A DNA stretch of 64,000 nt from Azospirillum lipoferum (GCF_024170005.1 NZ_JALJXJ010000003.1:480143-544142), one strand, 5' to 3'; positions 18,264 to 28,658 are shown, numbered from the stretch's first letter. Notes: generated by a model not told the origin, from the sequence alone. Made by a program: numbers and translations.

Positions 18264-20633
18264 ATGATCCGGTCCGCAACGCCCGCCGCATCTCCCCCCG
18301 CACATGTTTGGGCACGCGCCTGGCGTTTGTTCCTGTCCGGCGGCCTGGCCGTCCTGCTGCTCGCGGTTCTGCTCGCCGGGCAGGGAATGCCGGCGCTGGC
18401 CGCCTCGCCGGCACCCGCTGCCCCGGCCCCGGCCGCCGCCCCCGCCGCCGCCGCTGCTCCGGTGGTGGTTGACGAGGCGACCGTCCAGCAGCTGGAGGCG
18501 CTGGTCGGCACGCTGGAGAACCAGGATGCGCGCACCCAGCTGGTCACCCAGCTGCGCAACCTGATCACCGCCCAGCGTGGCCTTGCCCAGGCGAAGGAGG
18601 CGGAAGGCGAGTCGGCGGTGCCGCAGACCCTCGGTGCCCGCGCGCTGGCCTTCCTGGCGGCGCGGATGGACGTGGTCAGCCGCCAGCTGGTGCAGGTCGC
18701 CAACGTCTTCTCCGACCTGCCGGGGGCGCTGTCCTGGATGCAGCGGCAGGCGCAGGACGACACCGCCCGCGAACGCTGGGTGCAGATCGCCATCCAATTG
18801 GCAATGATCCTCGGCATCGGCGCGGTGGCCGCCCGCGGCATTGCCTGGCTGCTCAGCCGGCCGCGCCAGGCACTGGCCGCCCGCCGTGTCGACTCCACTC
18901 TGCTGCGCATCCCGATGCTGCTGGGCCGGGCCGTGCTGGAACTGGCGCCGATCCTCGGCTTCATCGTCGTCGCCTATACGATCCTGTCGGTGACCGAGCC
19001 GGCGCCGCGCGTGCGGCTGGTGGCGCTGGCGGTGGTCAACGCCACCGTCATCACCCAGGCGCTGCTGATCCTGGTGCGCATGCTGTTCGCCCCCGACGCC
19101 CCCAACCTGCGGCTGGTCCAGACCAGCGAGGCCGGGGCGCGCCGCTGCTACATCTGGTCGCGCCGGCTGATCGCGGTGGCGGTATACGGCTATTTCGTCG
19201 CGGAGGGGGCCTATGTGCTGGGCCTGCCGCTGGGTGCCTACGGCGCGCTGCTGAAGCTGCTGGGCGTGGTGATCGCCGGCATGCTGATCGCGCTGATCCT
19301 GCAGAACCGCGTCGGCGTCGCCGACTGGATGCGCGGCAACCCACTGTCGGGCGACGGCGACCCGCTGGCGACCGCGCGTCGCGAGGCGGAAGGGCAGGGG
19401 GCCGTCCTGCGCACCGCGCGCCGCCGCTTCGCCGAGATCTGGCACGTCCTTGCCATCCTCTATGTCGTGGTGACGCTGGGCGTCTGGGTGCTGAACGTCT
19501 ATGGCGGCTTCGAGTATCTGGCCCGCGGCACGGCGGTGACCATGGTGGCGGTGGTGGTGGCGCGACTGCTGGTGACCGGGCTGAACCGGACTCTGCGCCG
19601 CGGCCTGACCATGAACCGCGAGCTGGCCGGCAACCTGCCGCAGCTGCACACCCGCGCCTTCCACTATCTCCCCATCGTCCAGCGCATCGGCAAGGTCATC
19701 ATCTGGCTGGTGGCGCTGGGCGCCGCGTTGAACGGCTGGGGCATCGACACGCTGGGGCTGGTCGAGTCGGCCGCCGGCCGCCGCATCGTCGGCAGCGCCA
19801 TCTCCATCGGCCTGCTGCTGGCCGGCGCCATCGTCGCCTGGGAGGTGGTCAGCGCGCTGATCGAGCATTTCCTGCGCACCACCGACCGCAACGGCACCCG
19901 GATCGAGCGCAGCGCCCGCATGCGCACGCTGCTGCCGCTGCTGCGCAACGCCTTCCTGATCCTGCTGGTGACGATGGTGTCGCTGATCACCCTGTCGGAA
20001 CTGGGCGTCAACATAGCACCACTGCTGGCCGGTGCCGGTGTCGTCGGTCTGGCCATCGGTTTCGGATCGCAGACCCTGGTCAAGGACATCATCACCGGCC
20101 TGTTCATCCTGTTCGAGGACACGGTGTCGGTCGGCGACGTGGTGGATGTCGGCGGCGGCCATTCCGGCACGGTGGAGGCGATCTCCATCCGCTCCATCCG
20201 CCTGCGCGACGGGGCGGGTGCGGTCCATTCCGTGCCCTTCAGCGCCGTCACCACCGTGAAGAACATGAGCAAGGACTTCTCGGTCACCGCCTTCAACGTC
20301 ACGGTGTCGAACCGCGAGGACCCCGACCGCATCATCGCCATCCTGAAGGAGACGGGGGCCGAGGTGCAGGCCCAGCCGCAGTTCGCCGCCGACATCCTGA
20401 CCCCGCTGGAGGTGCTGGGCGTCGACAAGCTGTCCGACACCGGCATCATCATCCTGGCCCAGTTCAAGACCCGCCCGACCCGCCAGTGGGGGGTGAGCCG
20501 CGAGTTCAACCGCCTGCTGAAGAAGAAGTTCGACGAGCTGGGCATCGCCATGCCGACCCAGTCGATGCAGCTGGTCGTCGGCCAGAACCCGCAGGACCGC
20601 GCGCTGGCGGAAGCGCTCAGCCAGGGGTCGTAA
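18264..20633 (+). CDS. Large mechanosensitive ion channel of the MscS family
   Basis: A 789-residue inner-membrane protein. Residues 1-50 form a signal or first membrane segment ending in an alanine/proline-rich stretch. A helical periplasmic region (about 70-165), several transmembrane segments and, from about residue 570, the MscS core follow, with pore helix LLAGAGVVGLAIGFGSQTLVKDIITG and beta domain VGDVVDVGGGHSGTVEAISIRSIRLR. Such long members gate on membrane tension. ATG 18264 was preferred over the TTG six bases upstream. A terminator follows. Confidence 0.95.
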   Translation: MIRSATPAASPPAHVWARAWRLFLSGGLAVLLLAVLLAGQGMPALAASPAPAAPAPAAAPAAAAAPVVVDEATVQQLEALVGTLENQDARTQLVTQLRNLITAQRGLAQAKEAEGESAVPQTLGARALAFLAARMDVVSRQLVQVANVFSDLPGALSWMQRQAQDDTARERWVQIAIQLAMILGIGAVAARGIAWLLSRPRQALAARRVDSTLLRIPMLLGRAVLELAPILGFIVVAYTILSVTEPAPRVRLVALAVVNATVITQALLILVRMLFAPDAPNLRLVQTSEAGARRCYIWSRRLIAVAVYGYFVAEGAYVLGLPLGAYGALLKLLGVVIAGMLIALILQNRVGVADWMRGNPLSGDGDPLATARREAEGQGAVLRTARRRFAEIWHVLAILYVVVTLGVWVLNVYGGFEYLARGTAVTMVAVVVARLLVTGLNRTLRRGLTMNRELAGNLPQLHTRAFHYLPIVQRIGKVIIWLVALGAALNGWGIDTLGLVESAAGRRIVGSAISIGLLLAGAIVAWEVVSALIEHFLRTTDRNGTRIERSARMRTLLPLLRNAFLILLVTMVSLITLSELGVNIAPLLAGAGVVGLAIGFGSQTLVKDIITGLFILFEDTVSVGDVVDVGGGHSGTVEAISIRSIRLRDGAGAVHSVPFSAVTTVKNMSKDFSVTAFNVTVSNREDPDRIIAILKETGAEVQAQPQFAADILTPLEVLGVDKLSDTGIIILAQFKTRPTRQWGVSREFNRLLKKKFDELGIAMPTQSMQLVVGQNPQDRALAEALSQGS

Positions 20634-20684
20634 CCCGCATCCTCCTGGCCGGAGGTGCAGGGTCCGACTGTACGGAAAGGGAAC

Positions 20685-20707
20685 CGCCCGGCTCTGCCGG
20701 GCGTTTT
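20685..20707 (+). terminator. Rho-independent terminator of the MscS-family gene
   Basis: CGCCCGGC-TCT-GCCGGGCG (20685-20703) followed by TTTT; an 8-bp perfect GC-rich stem about 50 bp after the stop. Confidence 0.88.
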
Positions 20708-20744
20708 CCTTATGTATGTCGGATGAACCGGAGCCTGCCGCACC

Positions 20745-21224
20745 ATGGTCAGCGATGCCTTTTCCCGTTTCGCCCGCTGGATGGAGCGTCAGTCCGGCCG
20801 GCCGGGTGCCTTCGTCACCGCCTTCGCGGTCGTGCTGGTCTGGGGCCTGACCGGGCCGCTGTTCCACTTCTCCGACACGTGGCAGCTGGTGATCAACACC
20901 GGCACCACCATCGTCACCTTCCTGATGGTTTTCATCATCCAGAACGCCCAGAACCGTGACACCCAGGCCATCCACCTGAAGCTGGACGAGCTGATCCGCG
21001 CCAGCCATTCCGCCCGCAACGGGATGATCGACGTGGAGGAGATGCCGGAAAACGAACTGGCGAAGGTGAAGCGCAGCTTCGAACGTCTTGCGAAGACGGC
21101 CGAGTGCCTGGACCACCGTATCGACGAGAAGGTGGAACGGGCGGTCGAACGCGAAGTGGAGCGCGAGGTGGACGAGGAGCTGGAGGAACGCGGCCTGCCG
21201 GATCCCACGGATCGGCGGCAGTAG
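20745..21224 (+). CDS. Low-affinity iron permease family small membrane protein
   Basis: The 159-residue protein has two hydrophobic segments (PGAFVTAFAVVLVWGLTGPL and TIVTFLMVFIIQNAQNRDTQ) and then the signature IHLKLDELIRA of the low-affinity iron/copper permease family (PF04120). The remainder is a charged helical tail rich in E/R. Bacterial members are much shorter than fungal Fet4 and the transport function is only inherited from the family name. Confidence 0.88.
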   Translation: MVSDAFSRFARWMERQSGRPGAFVTAFAVVLVWGLTGPLFHFSDTWQLVINTGTTIVTFLMVFIIQNAQNRDTQAIHLKLDELIRASHSARNGMIDVEEMPENELAKVKRSFERLAKTAECLDHRIDEKVERAVEREVEREVDEELEERGLPDPTDRRQ

Positions 21225-21230
21225 ACAGCC

Positions 21231-21812
21231 CTATCCGGCTGGCGCCGGCGGGCAGGGAGGCCGGCGCCAGGAACGCAGCGCGTCGCCCAGCGCACGGGCG
21301 AATGTGGACCGTTCGTCCGGCGACAGGAAGGATCCGACCCCCACCGACTGGCCGTGCGAACTCAGCGTCACCTGCCCGGCGGCGCCGCGGCGGTCATGGT
21401 CGGCCGGCTCGTTGTGGGTGATCCGCAGCCAGTAGGGATGGAAGGACCAGCGCCGCTCCGGCCTCTTCCAATGGACCCGCTGCACTGTCAGCGCGGTGTC
21501 GGTCAGCCGCACCCGTTCATACTGGCGGGCGGAGCGGTAGCTGACGCGGAAGGCCAGCCACAGCGCCAGCACGTCCAGCCCGCAGAAGGGCACCACCGGC
21601 CAGGCGCCGTGGGCGACGAAGATGCCGGCGACGATCAGGTTCATCGCCACCACCACCGCCATCAGGACCCGGAAGCCGTTGCGGCCCAGGCTGCGGTGCG
21701 GGTGGAGGATGGCATCGAAGAAAACGCGCACGGACCCGCCTGCGCCGCCGCTTTCCGCGGAGGGAGGGCCGTCGGGCTGGGGACCGCTGATGTCGATGGG
21801 CATGGCGGCCAT
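21231..21812 (-). CDS. DUF2244 domain-containing membrane protein
   Basis: A 193-residue protein with the DUF2244 pattern: FFDAILHPHRSLGRNGFRVL, two adjacent membrane segments (about 48-90), then a cytoplasmic domain with LTDTALTVQRVHW and HPYWLRITHNEP. An in-frame ATG nine bases downstream is an alternative start. The function of the family is unknown. It is convergent with the permease-like gene, six bases apart. Confidence 0.85.
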   Translation of the reverse strand: MAAMPIDISGPQPDGPPSAESGGAGGSVRVFFDAILHPHRSLGRNGFRVLMAVVVAMNLIVAGIFVAHGAWPVVPFCGLDVLALWLAFRVSYRSARQYERVRLTDTALTVQRVHWKRPERRWSFHPYWLRITHNEPADHDRRGAAGQVTLSSHGQSVGVGSFLSPDERSTFARALGDALRSWRRPPCPPAPAG

Positions 21813-21856
21813 TCTAACCCAGGGCCGCCCGGCAAAAAACCGTGAGGAGGGCGGGG

Positions 21857-22333
21857 TTATGCCGCCTTCGACACCATCGGCACCGCGCCGCCGTTCAGTA
21901 CCCAGGCCATGGCGCTGTCCATCCCGGCGAGGTCGCCCGCCGGGCGGCCTTCGATCTCCGCATCCAGCCCGCTTCCGGCTTGCAGACCCTCGGCCAGGAC
22001 GAAGATCCGCGCCTGGTCGTCGATGCCGGCCGCGATCATCGCGTCGGCCATCACCGAGGCCCAGTGCCAGTCGGTCATCACCACCGCGCTACGCTGATGT
22101 CCGCAGCGCCGCGCCAGCGTCATCAGGGCGACGAGGATGTCCGGCCGCAACCCGTCGGCTTCGAAATGGTCGAACTCGACAAGGCTGCACCAGGGCGTGC
22201 CGCGGGCGCCAAGGGTGGCGCACAGTACCTCCACCTGCCGGGCGATGGCGTCGCGCTGGGACAGCGACAGGGTGCCCTGCAACCGGACATGCAGGCCCCA
22301 GTCCTTCAGTTCCACAAGATAAGACGCGGTCAT
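21857..22333 (-). CDS. Conserved hypothetical protein, possibly SpoIIAA/STAS-like
   Basis: The 158-residue protein begins MTASYLVELKDWGLHVRLQG. The alternation of strands and helices (VEFDHFEADGLRPDILVALM, SAVVMTDWHWASVMADAMI, ARIFVLAEGLQAG) resembles the SpoIIAA-like/STAS fold, in which proteins act as small regulatory or lipid-binding domains. No catalytic motif is visible and no family could be assigned with certainty. There is no signal peptide. Confidence 0.65.
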   Translation of the reverse strand: MTASYLVELKDWGLHVRLQGTLSLSQRDAIARQVEVLCATLGARGTPWCSLVEFDHFEADGLRPDILVALMTLARRCGHQRSAVVMTDWHWASVMADAMIAAGIDDQARIFVLAEGLQAGSGLDAEIEGRPAGDLAGMDSAMAWVLNGGAVPMVSKAA

Positions 22334-22645
22334 ATCGAAATACCCTTATCCGATCCGAACGCCACGACCAGGGTCATCCATGGTTCATTTAGAAGCATTC
22401 AAACGGTGTCTTGGCAGTCAACAAATCATACGCCACCACCCGAGGGACCGGAAAGCGGTATTCCTGCGACCAATTCTGTTTAATTAGCGTCACTTATTCC
22501 AAATTTTGTCGCAATTTGCGACGCAACGCTGCAGTTTGCTCATCTGTCCGTACGTCTGCATCGGACCTTGTCGGGCGCCGGCGGTGCCGTTCCGGTCCGT
22601 CCCGCCTCTGGCGCAAGCGGGGCCGTTGCGGCTATGCTGGCGGCC
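22334..22645. other. AT-richer gap upstream of nth with overlapping palindromes
   Basis: About 310 bp between divergent genes, with no convincing coding sequence. The stretch from 22380 to 22530 is clearly more AT-rich than the window. It contains GTCGCAA-T-TTGCGAC (22508-22522), a perfect inverted repeat that overlaps TTGCG-A-CGCAA (22516-22526). These are listed as a separate site. Confidence 0.6.
22508..22526. promoter_or_regulatory. Overlapping perfect palindromes upstream of nth, candidate operator
   Basis: GTCGCAA-T-TTGCGAC at 22508-22522 and TTGCG-A-CGCAA at 22516-22526 share the TTGCGAC block, giving three related half-sites 8-10 bp apart. The binding protein is unknown. Confidence 0.45.
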
Positions 22646-23281
22646 ATGAAGCCCGCTGCCGTCCAGGAATTCTTCCGCCGCCTGTCCGCCGCCAACCCGG
22701 AACCCCGGAGCGAGCTGGAATACGTCAATCCTTACACGCTGCTGGTCGCCGTGGTGCTGTCGGCCCAGGCCACCGACGTCGGCGTGAACAGGGCCACCGG
22801 TCCGCTGTTCCAGATCGTCACCACGCCCCGGCAGATGGTGGCGCTGGGCGAGGAGGGGCTGCGCCGCTACATCAAGACGATCGGCCTGTTCAACACCAAG
22901 GCCAAGAACGTCATCCGCCTGTCGGAACTGCTGATCGAGCGCCATGGCGGCGAGGTGCCGCGCGACCGCGAGGCGCTGGAACAGCTTCCCGGCGTCGGCC
23001 GCAAGACCGCCAACGTCGTCCTGAACGTCGCCTTCGGGGAGGAGACCATCGCGGTCGACACCCACATCTTCCGCGTCGGCAACCGCACGGGGCTCGCCCC
23101 CGGCAAGACGCCGGACGCGGTGGAGGCGAAGCTGCTGAAGGCGGTGCCGAAGCTCTACCGCCGCCACGCCCACCACTGGCTGATCCTGCACGGCCGCTAT
23201 GTCTGCAAGGCGCGCAAGCCCGACTGCCCGGTCTGCCCGGTCGCCGACCTCTGCGCCTTCAAGGACAAGATCATCGCCTGA
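22646..23281 (+). CDS. nth: Endonuclease III (Nth)
   Basis: A base-excision-repair DNA glycosylase/AP lyase for oxidised pyrimidines. The helix-hairpin-helix is LPGVGRKTANVVLN with the catalytic Lys, the catalytic Asp is in VDTHIFRVGNRTG, and the C-terminal 4Fe-4S cluster has the exact C-X6-C-X2-C-X5-C pattern (CKARKPDCPVCPVADLC). ATG 22646 gives 211 residues, the E. coli length; ATG 22634 is four codons upstream. A terminator follows. Confidence 0.97.
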   Translation: MKPAAVQEFFRRLSAANPEPRSELEYVNPYTLLVAVVLSAQATDVGVNRATGPLFQIVTTPRQMVALGEEGLRRYIKTIGLFNTKAKNVIRLSELLIERHGGEVPRDREALEQLPGVGRKTANVVLNVAFGEETIAVDTHIFRVGNRTGLAPGKTPDAVEAKLLKAVPKLYRRHAHHWLILHGRYVCKARKPDCPVCPVADLCAFKDKIIA

Positions 23282-23310
23282 CTTGGTTTGATCGTGCCCG
23301 ACCGGAACGC

Positions 23311-23347
23311 AAAACGCCCGGCATGGCGGGAGCCAGCCGGGCGTTTT
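23311..23347. terminator. Bidirectional terminator between nth and the bactofilin gene
   Basis: AAAACGCCCGGC (23311-23322) and GCCGGGCGTTTT (23336-23347) form a 12-bp stem; A-run and T-run on the two sides let it end both convergent transcripts. Confidence 0.9.
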
Positions 23348-23369
23348 CGCGTCTTGTGCCGGTCTCAGC

Positions 23370-24239
23370 TCAGACGGTCTCGGCCGCCACCTGCTCGACG
23401 ACGGGCGCCGGGGCCGGTGCCGCAGCCGGCTGGGCCGGAGCGGCGGCGGGCTTGGCGCTGTAGAGCTGGATGTCGCCGATCAGCTGGCCGCCGGCATCCA
23501 CCGCCAGTTCGCCGAAGCGGATCGACCCGGTGATCTTGCCGGTGGACCGCACGGTCAGGCGGCCGCGGACGGCGATGTCGCCTTCGAAGCGGCCGGCGAT
23601 GTCGGCCTCCTCGATGTCGACCGATCCCTTGAACAGGCCGGTCTCGGCGATCTCGACCAGCCGGCCTTCGCGCAGCTTGGCCTCCACCGTGCCTTCGACC
23701 ACCACCACGTCGCAGGAACCGATCTCGCCGGTCAGGGAGATGTCGCGGCCGACGGTCAGGCGGCGCTGTTCGGGCATGGCCGGAGCAATGGGGGCTACCG
23801 GAGCCTGGGCGACGGGAGCGGCGGCCGGGGTGGCGACGGGGATCGACGGCTGGCGCGGGGCGGAGCCCGGCATGTCGACGACCCGGCGCGGCACGTCGGT
23901 CTTGAAGCCGGCACCCGGCACGGACGGTGCGGACGGGGGCTTGGGAATGCTGTTCATGTCGGGTCCCTTCGAGGCGGAAGGCATGTCGGGATAGGCCGGG
24001 GCGGCGTGCTGCGTGTCGGCCAGGGCATGGGCCATGCTGGGGGCGGCCGCTCCGGCCGCGACAGCGGATGCAGGAACAGGCATCCCCTGTCCCGGAATCT
24101 GTGCCGGGTTGTTGAGGGAGGCGAGCGGCGACGAGACGGCGCCGGGCTCGCCCGGGGTGTACGGACGGACACCCGGCTGCGGCGGGACGGGGCTGTCGGC
24201 CTTGGGAGCGGCGGGCGGTGTCTTTCGTCCGAACAGCAT
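23370..24239 (-). CDS. Bactofilin family cytoskeletal protein
   Basis: A 289-residue protein with a long proline/alanine-rich N-terminal half (about 1-160) and a bactofilin (DUF583) beta-helix core (about 160-265) recognised from the repeated six-residue pattern, e.g. RLTVGRDISLTGEIGSCDVVVVE, FKGSVDIEEADIAGRFEGDI, VRSTGKITGSIRFGEL. A short Pro/Ala tail follows. Bactofilins polymerise and scaffold cell-envelope processes. ATG 24239 (MLFGRKTPP) has GGGGGA eight bases upstream; the frame further upstream is an artefact across the next gene. The linker is longer than in typical bactofilins. Confidence 0.9.
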   Translation of the reverse strand: MLFGRKTPPAAPKADSPVPPQPGVRPYTPGEPGAVSSPLASLNNPAQIPGQGMPVPASAVAAGAAAPSMAHALADTQHAAPAYPDMPSASKGPDMNSIPKPPSAPSVPGAGFKTDVPRRVVDMPGSAPRQPSIPVATPAAAPVAQAPVAPIAPAMPEQRRLTVGRDISLTGEIGSCDVVVVEGTVEAKLREGRLVEIAETGLFKGSVDIEEADIAGRFEGDIAVRGRLTVRSTGKITGSIRFGELAVDAGGQLIGDIQLYSAKPAAAPAQPAAAPAPAPVVEQVAAETV

Positions 24240-24361
24240 GAGCGGTTCCCCCAATCTGGACATTCGGGTGGCGGGATGGCCTGGAAGCCGGGAAGGCGGT
24301 CGCCACAGTCGGTTTCCGGGCGGCCGGTTTCCGGGCAGGCGACGGTGTGCGGCCGTGCCGC

Positions 24362-25057
24362 CTAGCGGCGTATCACGGTCGTCCGGCCTGCCGCAAGGGG
24401 CGCCGACATGGACTGTAGGACATGAACCATGAAGGCGCTGGCGACGACCGGGACCAGCAAGTTGACGAAGGGGATGGTGGAAAGGAAGGCAATGACGACC
24501 CCGGCCAAAAAAGGTTTCAGCGGTCTGGCACGCCGCATCATCCGGGCGGTGGCGCGGTCCATCCGCCGGTGCGCGACCATCTCGAAATACTCCCGTCCCA
24601 GCAGATAGCCGTTGATGGTGTAGAAGACGACCAGGTTCAGGCCCGGCGCGAAGAGGTAGACCGGCAGGGCCAGCAGGTTGATCGCCAGCACCAGCAGCAG
24701 GAAACGCAATGCCGTCGCCAGCTCCTCCAGCCAGCCGGCATGGCGCGGGGCGGGCAGGGCGGGATAGTGCCGCGCCTCGACCCGTTCCACCACCTCGTCC
24801 AGGAAGAAGCTCGACACCGTGCCGACGGTGGCCGGGAACAGCAGCCACGCCAGCACCAGCACCCCCAGCCCGCCCAGCACGTCGATGGTGGCGTCGACCC
24901 AGCCATAGCCGGTCAGCGGCGTCGCCGCCAGCGCCCAGGACGCGCCGACGGCCAGCAGGGCATAGGCGAGCAGCGAGACGAACACCCCGATCCACACCAC
25001 CCGGCGCACGCGCGGGTCGGACAGCTGGGCGAAGGCAAGCACGAGGGCGCGGATCAT
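24362..25057 (-). CDS. EI24/CysZ-like integral membrane protein
   Basis: The 231-residue protein has four to six hydrophobic segments and the family hallmark FYTINGYLLGREYFEMVA followed by LKPFLAGVVIAFLSTIPFVNLLVPVVASAFMVH. This matches the EI24 (PF07264) family that includes the sulfate permease CysZ. Sulfate transport cannot be inferred here because no cysteine-biosynthesis gene is adjacent. It is on the same strand as the bactofilin gene, about 120 bp upstream of it. Confidence 0.87.
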   Translation of the reverse strand: MIRALVLAFAQLSDPRVRRVVWIGVFVSLLAYALLAVGASWALAATPLTGYGWVDATIDVLGGLGVLVLAWLLFPATVGTVSSFFLDEVVERVEARHYPALPAPRHAGWLEELATALRFLLLVLAINLLALPVYLFAPGLNLVVFYTINGYLLGREYFEMVAHRRMDRATARMMRRARPLKPFLAGVVIAFLSTIPFVNLLVPVVASAFMVHVLQSMSAPLAAGRTTVIRR

Positions 25058-25186
25058 CGGCGGTCCGTAAGGCGGTGGAGAAAGGGCGCGCAGCCGCCCG
25101 CATATCTACGGTCGCCGGGCGCCGGGTTCCAGTCCCCCCTCTCTTCCCCCTCTCCCTCTTCCGGCCGCCGCCCGTCAGGCCACCCG

Positions 25187-26451
<1,265 letters not shown>

Positions 26452-26455
<4 letters not shown>

Positions 26456-26925
26456 TCGCATTCGTCCTTTGCCCATGTCGTCTTTGCAGGGATCGTGAAT
26501 TCCGGGCGCAGCCGCTCCGGCCGGATTGCTTCCCCTGTGGTCCGGTCGATCAGCAGCGGTTCGACCGGCAGGCCAGTCTCGCGGTCGATGATCCGGAACG
26601 CCTCTTCGGACCCCAGCCATCGGCCGCCCCAGTCCGCCATGGCGATCAGCACCGGCAGGAAATCCCGCCCCTTGTCGGTCAGGTGATAGCCATGGCGCAG
26701 CGGGCGGTCCTGGTAAGGCCGCTTTTCCAGCAGCCCGGCCTCGACCAGAGCGTGCAGGCGGCGGGTCAGCATGTTGGTGGCGAGTCCGATGCTGCGCTGG
26801 AACTCGTCGAAGCGGGTCAGGCCCAGCATCGCGTCGCGCAGGATCAGCAGCGACCACCATTCGCCGACCTCGTCGAGGCTGCGGGCGATCGGGCAGGGAA
26901 CGTCGGTCAGTCGGGTGCGTCGCAT
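26452..26925 (-). CDS. HxlR family winged-helix transcriptional regulator
   Basis: The 157-residue protein has the HxlR fold: CPIARSLDEVGEWWSLLILRDAMLG, then FDEFQRSIGLATNMLTRRL and the wing YQDRPLRHGYHLTDKGRDFLPVL. The conserved CP near the N-terminus includes the cysteine often used for redox or electrophile sensing in this family. A C-terminal extension (about 115-157) is unusual. ATG 26925 was chosen because conservation starts there. It is directly followed by a KAS II gene with overlapping codons. Confidence 0.9.
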
Positions 26926-27018
26926 GGCGGCGACTGTCCCACAGTGACTTTCATCTTGCAAGCTACTACCAGCATCGCCGCAGCCGGAGAACATCCGGAG
27001 TGCTTCCAGGAGCTTCAC

Positions 27019-27046
27019 TTGTGATGCGGGCGGCGGCGGCTATACT
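27019..27046 (+). promoter_or_regulatory. Predicted promoter for the adenosine kinase gene
   Basis: -35 TTGTGA (27019-27024), 16-bp spacer, -10 TATACT (27041-27046), about 45 bp upstream of the start codon. Confidence 0.55.
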
Positions 27047-27091
27047 CGCGCCGCAACATCGCCTTCACCGTACGACCTTTCAGGAGAGCCC

Positions 27092-28087
27092 ATGACCACG
27101 TCTGCCTACGACGTCACCGGCATCGGCAACGCCATCGTGGACGTGATCGCCCACGCCGACGACGCCTTCCTCGCCGCCAACACCATCGAGAAGGGGGCAA
27201 TGACGCTGATCGACGCCGCCCGGGCGGAGGAGCTGTATGGCCGGATGGGGCCGGGCGTGGAGGTCTCCGGCGGCTCGGCCGGCAACACCATGGCGGGCAT
27301 CGCCATGCTGGGCGGCCGCGGCGCCTATATCGGCAAGGTCGCCAGGGACCAGCTGGGCGACGTGTTCCGCCACGACATCCGCGCGTCGGGCGTCGCCTTC
27401 GACAGCGCGCCGCTGTTGGGCGGGGCGCCGACCGCCCGCTGCCTGATCCTGGTCACCCCGGACGCCCAGCGCTCGATGAACACCTATCTCGGCGCCTGCG
27501 TCGAGCTGGGGCCGGAGGACATCGACGAGGCGCTGATCGCCGGCTCGCAGGTGACCTATCTGGAAGGCTATCTGTGGGATCCGCCCCGCGCCAAGGAGGC
27601 CTTCCGCAAGGCGGCGGAGATCGCGCACGCCGCCGGCCGCAAGGTGTCGCTGTCGCTGTCCGACAGCTTCTGCGTCCATCGCCACCACGCCGAGTTCGTC
27701 GATCTGGTGGAACGTCATGTCGACATCCTGTTCGCCAACGAGCATGAGATCGGCGCCCTCTACGGCACCGAAAAATTCGAGGATTCGCTGGCGGCGGTGA
27801 AGCGGCTGGGCAAGACCGCGGCGCTGACCCGCAGCGAGAAGGGCGCCGTCATCGTGTCGGCCGGCGAAGTGGTCGAGGTGTCGGCCGAGCCGGTGGAGCG
27901 GGTGGTCGACACCACCGGCGCCGGCGACCTCTACGCCTCCGGCTTCCTGTTCGGCTACACCCGCGGCCTGTCGCCGGCGGTCTGCGGCCGGCTCGGCGCC
28001 GTCGCCGCGGCGGAGATCATCAGCCATGTCGGCGCCCGGCCGGAGGTGAACCTGCGCGAGCTGGTCGCCGGGAAGGGCATCCTGTAA
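27092..28087 (+). CDS. Adenosine kinase (PfkB/ribokinase family)
   Basis: A 331-residue PfkB-family sugar/nucleoside kinase. The N-terminal TGIGNAIVDVIA, the GGSAGNTMAGIAMLGG motif and the C-terminal anion-hole signature VVDTTGAGDLYASGFLFGY with the catalytic Asp are all present. The pattern NTYLGACVELGPEDID and the overall length match alphaproteobacterial adenosine kinases, which salvage adenosine to AMP. AGGAGAG precedes ATG 27092. A long-stem terminator follows. Confidence 0.93.
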   Translation: MTTSAYDVTGIGNAIVDVIAHADDAFLAANTIEKGAMTLIDAARAEELYGRMGPGVEVSGGSAGNTMAGIAMLGGRGAYIGKVARDQLGDVFRHDIRASGVAFDSAPLLGGAPTARCLILVTPDAQRSMNTYLGACVELGPEDIDEALIAGSQVTYLEGYLWDPPRAKEAFRKAAEIAHAAGRKVSLSLSDSFCVHRHHAEFVDLVERHVDILFANEHEIGALYGTEKFEDSLAAVKRLGKTAALTRSEKGAVIVSAGEVVEVSAEPVERVVDTTGAGDLYASGFLFGYTRGLSPAVCGRLGAVAAAEIISHVGARPEVNLRELVAGKGIL

Positions 28088-28137
28088 CCGCGATCTGCCG
28101 ATAACCGCGACCTGCGTGTCAGATCGCAAAGACGCCG

Positions 28138-28179
28138 CCGGCCGCATTGCATTCTGCAACTGCGGCCGGTTCCGTTTTT
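28138..28179 (+). terminator. Rho-independent terminator of the adenosine kinase gene
   Basis: CCGGCCGCA-TTGCA (28138-28151) pairs with TGCAA-TGCGGCCGG (28155-28169, one bulged C), then TTCCGTTTTT. It reaches the stop codon of the convergent gene. Confidence 0.9.
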
Positions 28180-28658
28180 CAATTCAGCTGGCCGTCCAAG
28201 ACCGGCCGTTCCGGCACGCTGATCCTGGCGCACAGCAGAGCCATCGCCGTTCCGCCGTCCGGGGCGGCCACCGCCCAGCGCTCCGGCCGGTCCGGCCGCG
28301 GGACGGTCATAAGCCACAGCCGGTCCTTTTCGCCGAACCGTTCGTTCAGCAGCGTGTATTCCCGCGGACCCTGACGGCGCAAGTCGTTCAGCCGGCTCTG
28401 CAAGTCCACCGCCTGGGCGTTGCGCACGGTGATGGCCTCCTCCACCTGCCGAAGCTCGGAATCCAGCTGGTGCATGTCGCGGCGCAGGGCGTCGGTCGAC
28501 CGGGCCAGTTCGGCCTGTCCCTGACGCAGCTGCGACCGGCGGCGCTGCACAGCGGCGATCCGGTGGCCGATCCGCAGGATCGACACGGTGATCCAGCTGA
28601 GGCAGGCCGTCAGGATCACCATCTCCAGCACGAACAGCAGCGGTGTCTGCGTGCCCAT
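28179..28658 (-). CDS. Uncharacterised membrane-anchored coiled-coil protein
   Basis: A 159-residue protein with one N-terminal hydrophobic segment (PLLFVLEMVILTACLSWITV), a charged heptad-like region of about 70 residues (QLRQGQAELARSTDALRRDM through LQSRLNDLRRQG) and a C-terminal part of about 60 residues with LWLMTVPRPDRPERW. No family was recognised. Its architecture mirrors the divergent gene starting at 28777. A role as a periplasmic or cytoplasmic tethered scaffold is conceivable but unsupported. Confidence 0.7.
   Translation of the reverse strand: MGTQTPLLFVLEMVILTACLSWITVSILRIGHRIAAVQRRRSQLRQGQAELARSTDALRRDMHQLDSELRQVEEAITVRNAQAVDLQSRLNDLRRQGPREYTLLNERFGEKDRLWLMTVPRPDRPERWAVAAPDGGTAMALLCARISVPERPVLDGQLN

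Noticed and set aside
18165..21116. A 983-codon open frame on the minus strand opposite the MscS-family gene.
   Set aside because: It is antisense to a clearly conserved gene, is rich in H/Q/D/R low-complexity typical of frame shadows in high-GC DNA, and crosses the sulfite-oxidase promoter and the permease gene.
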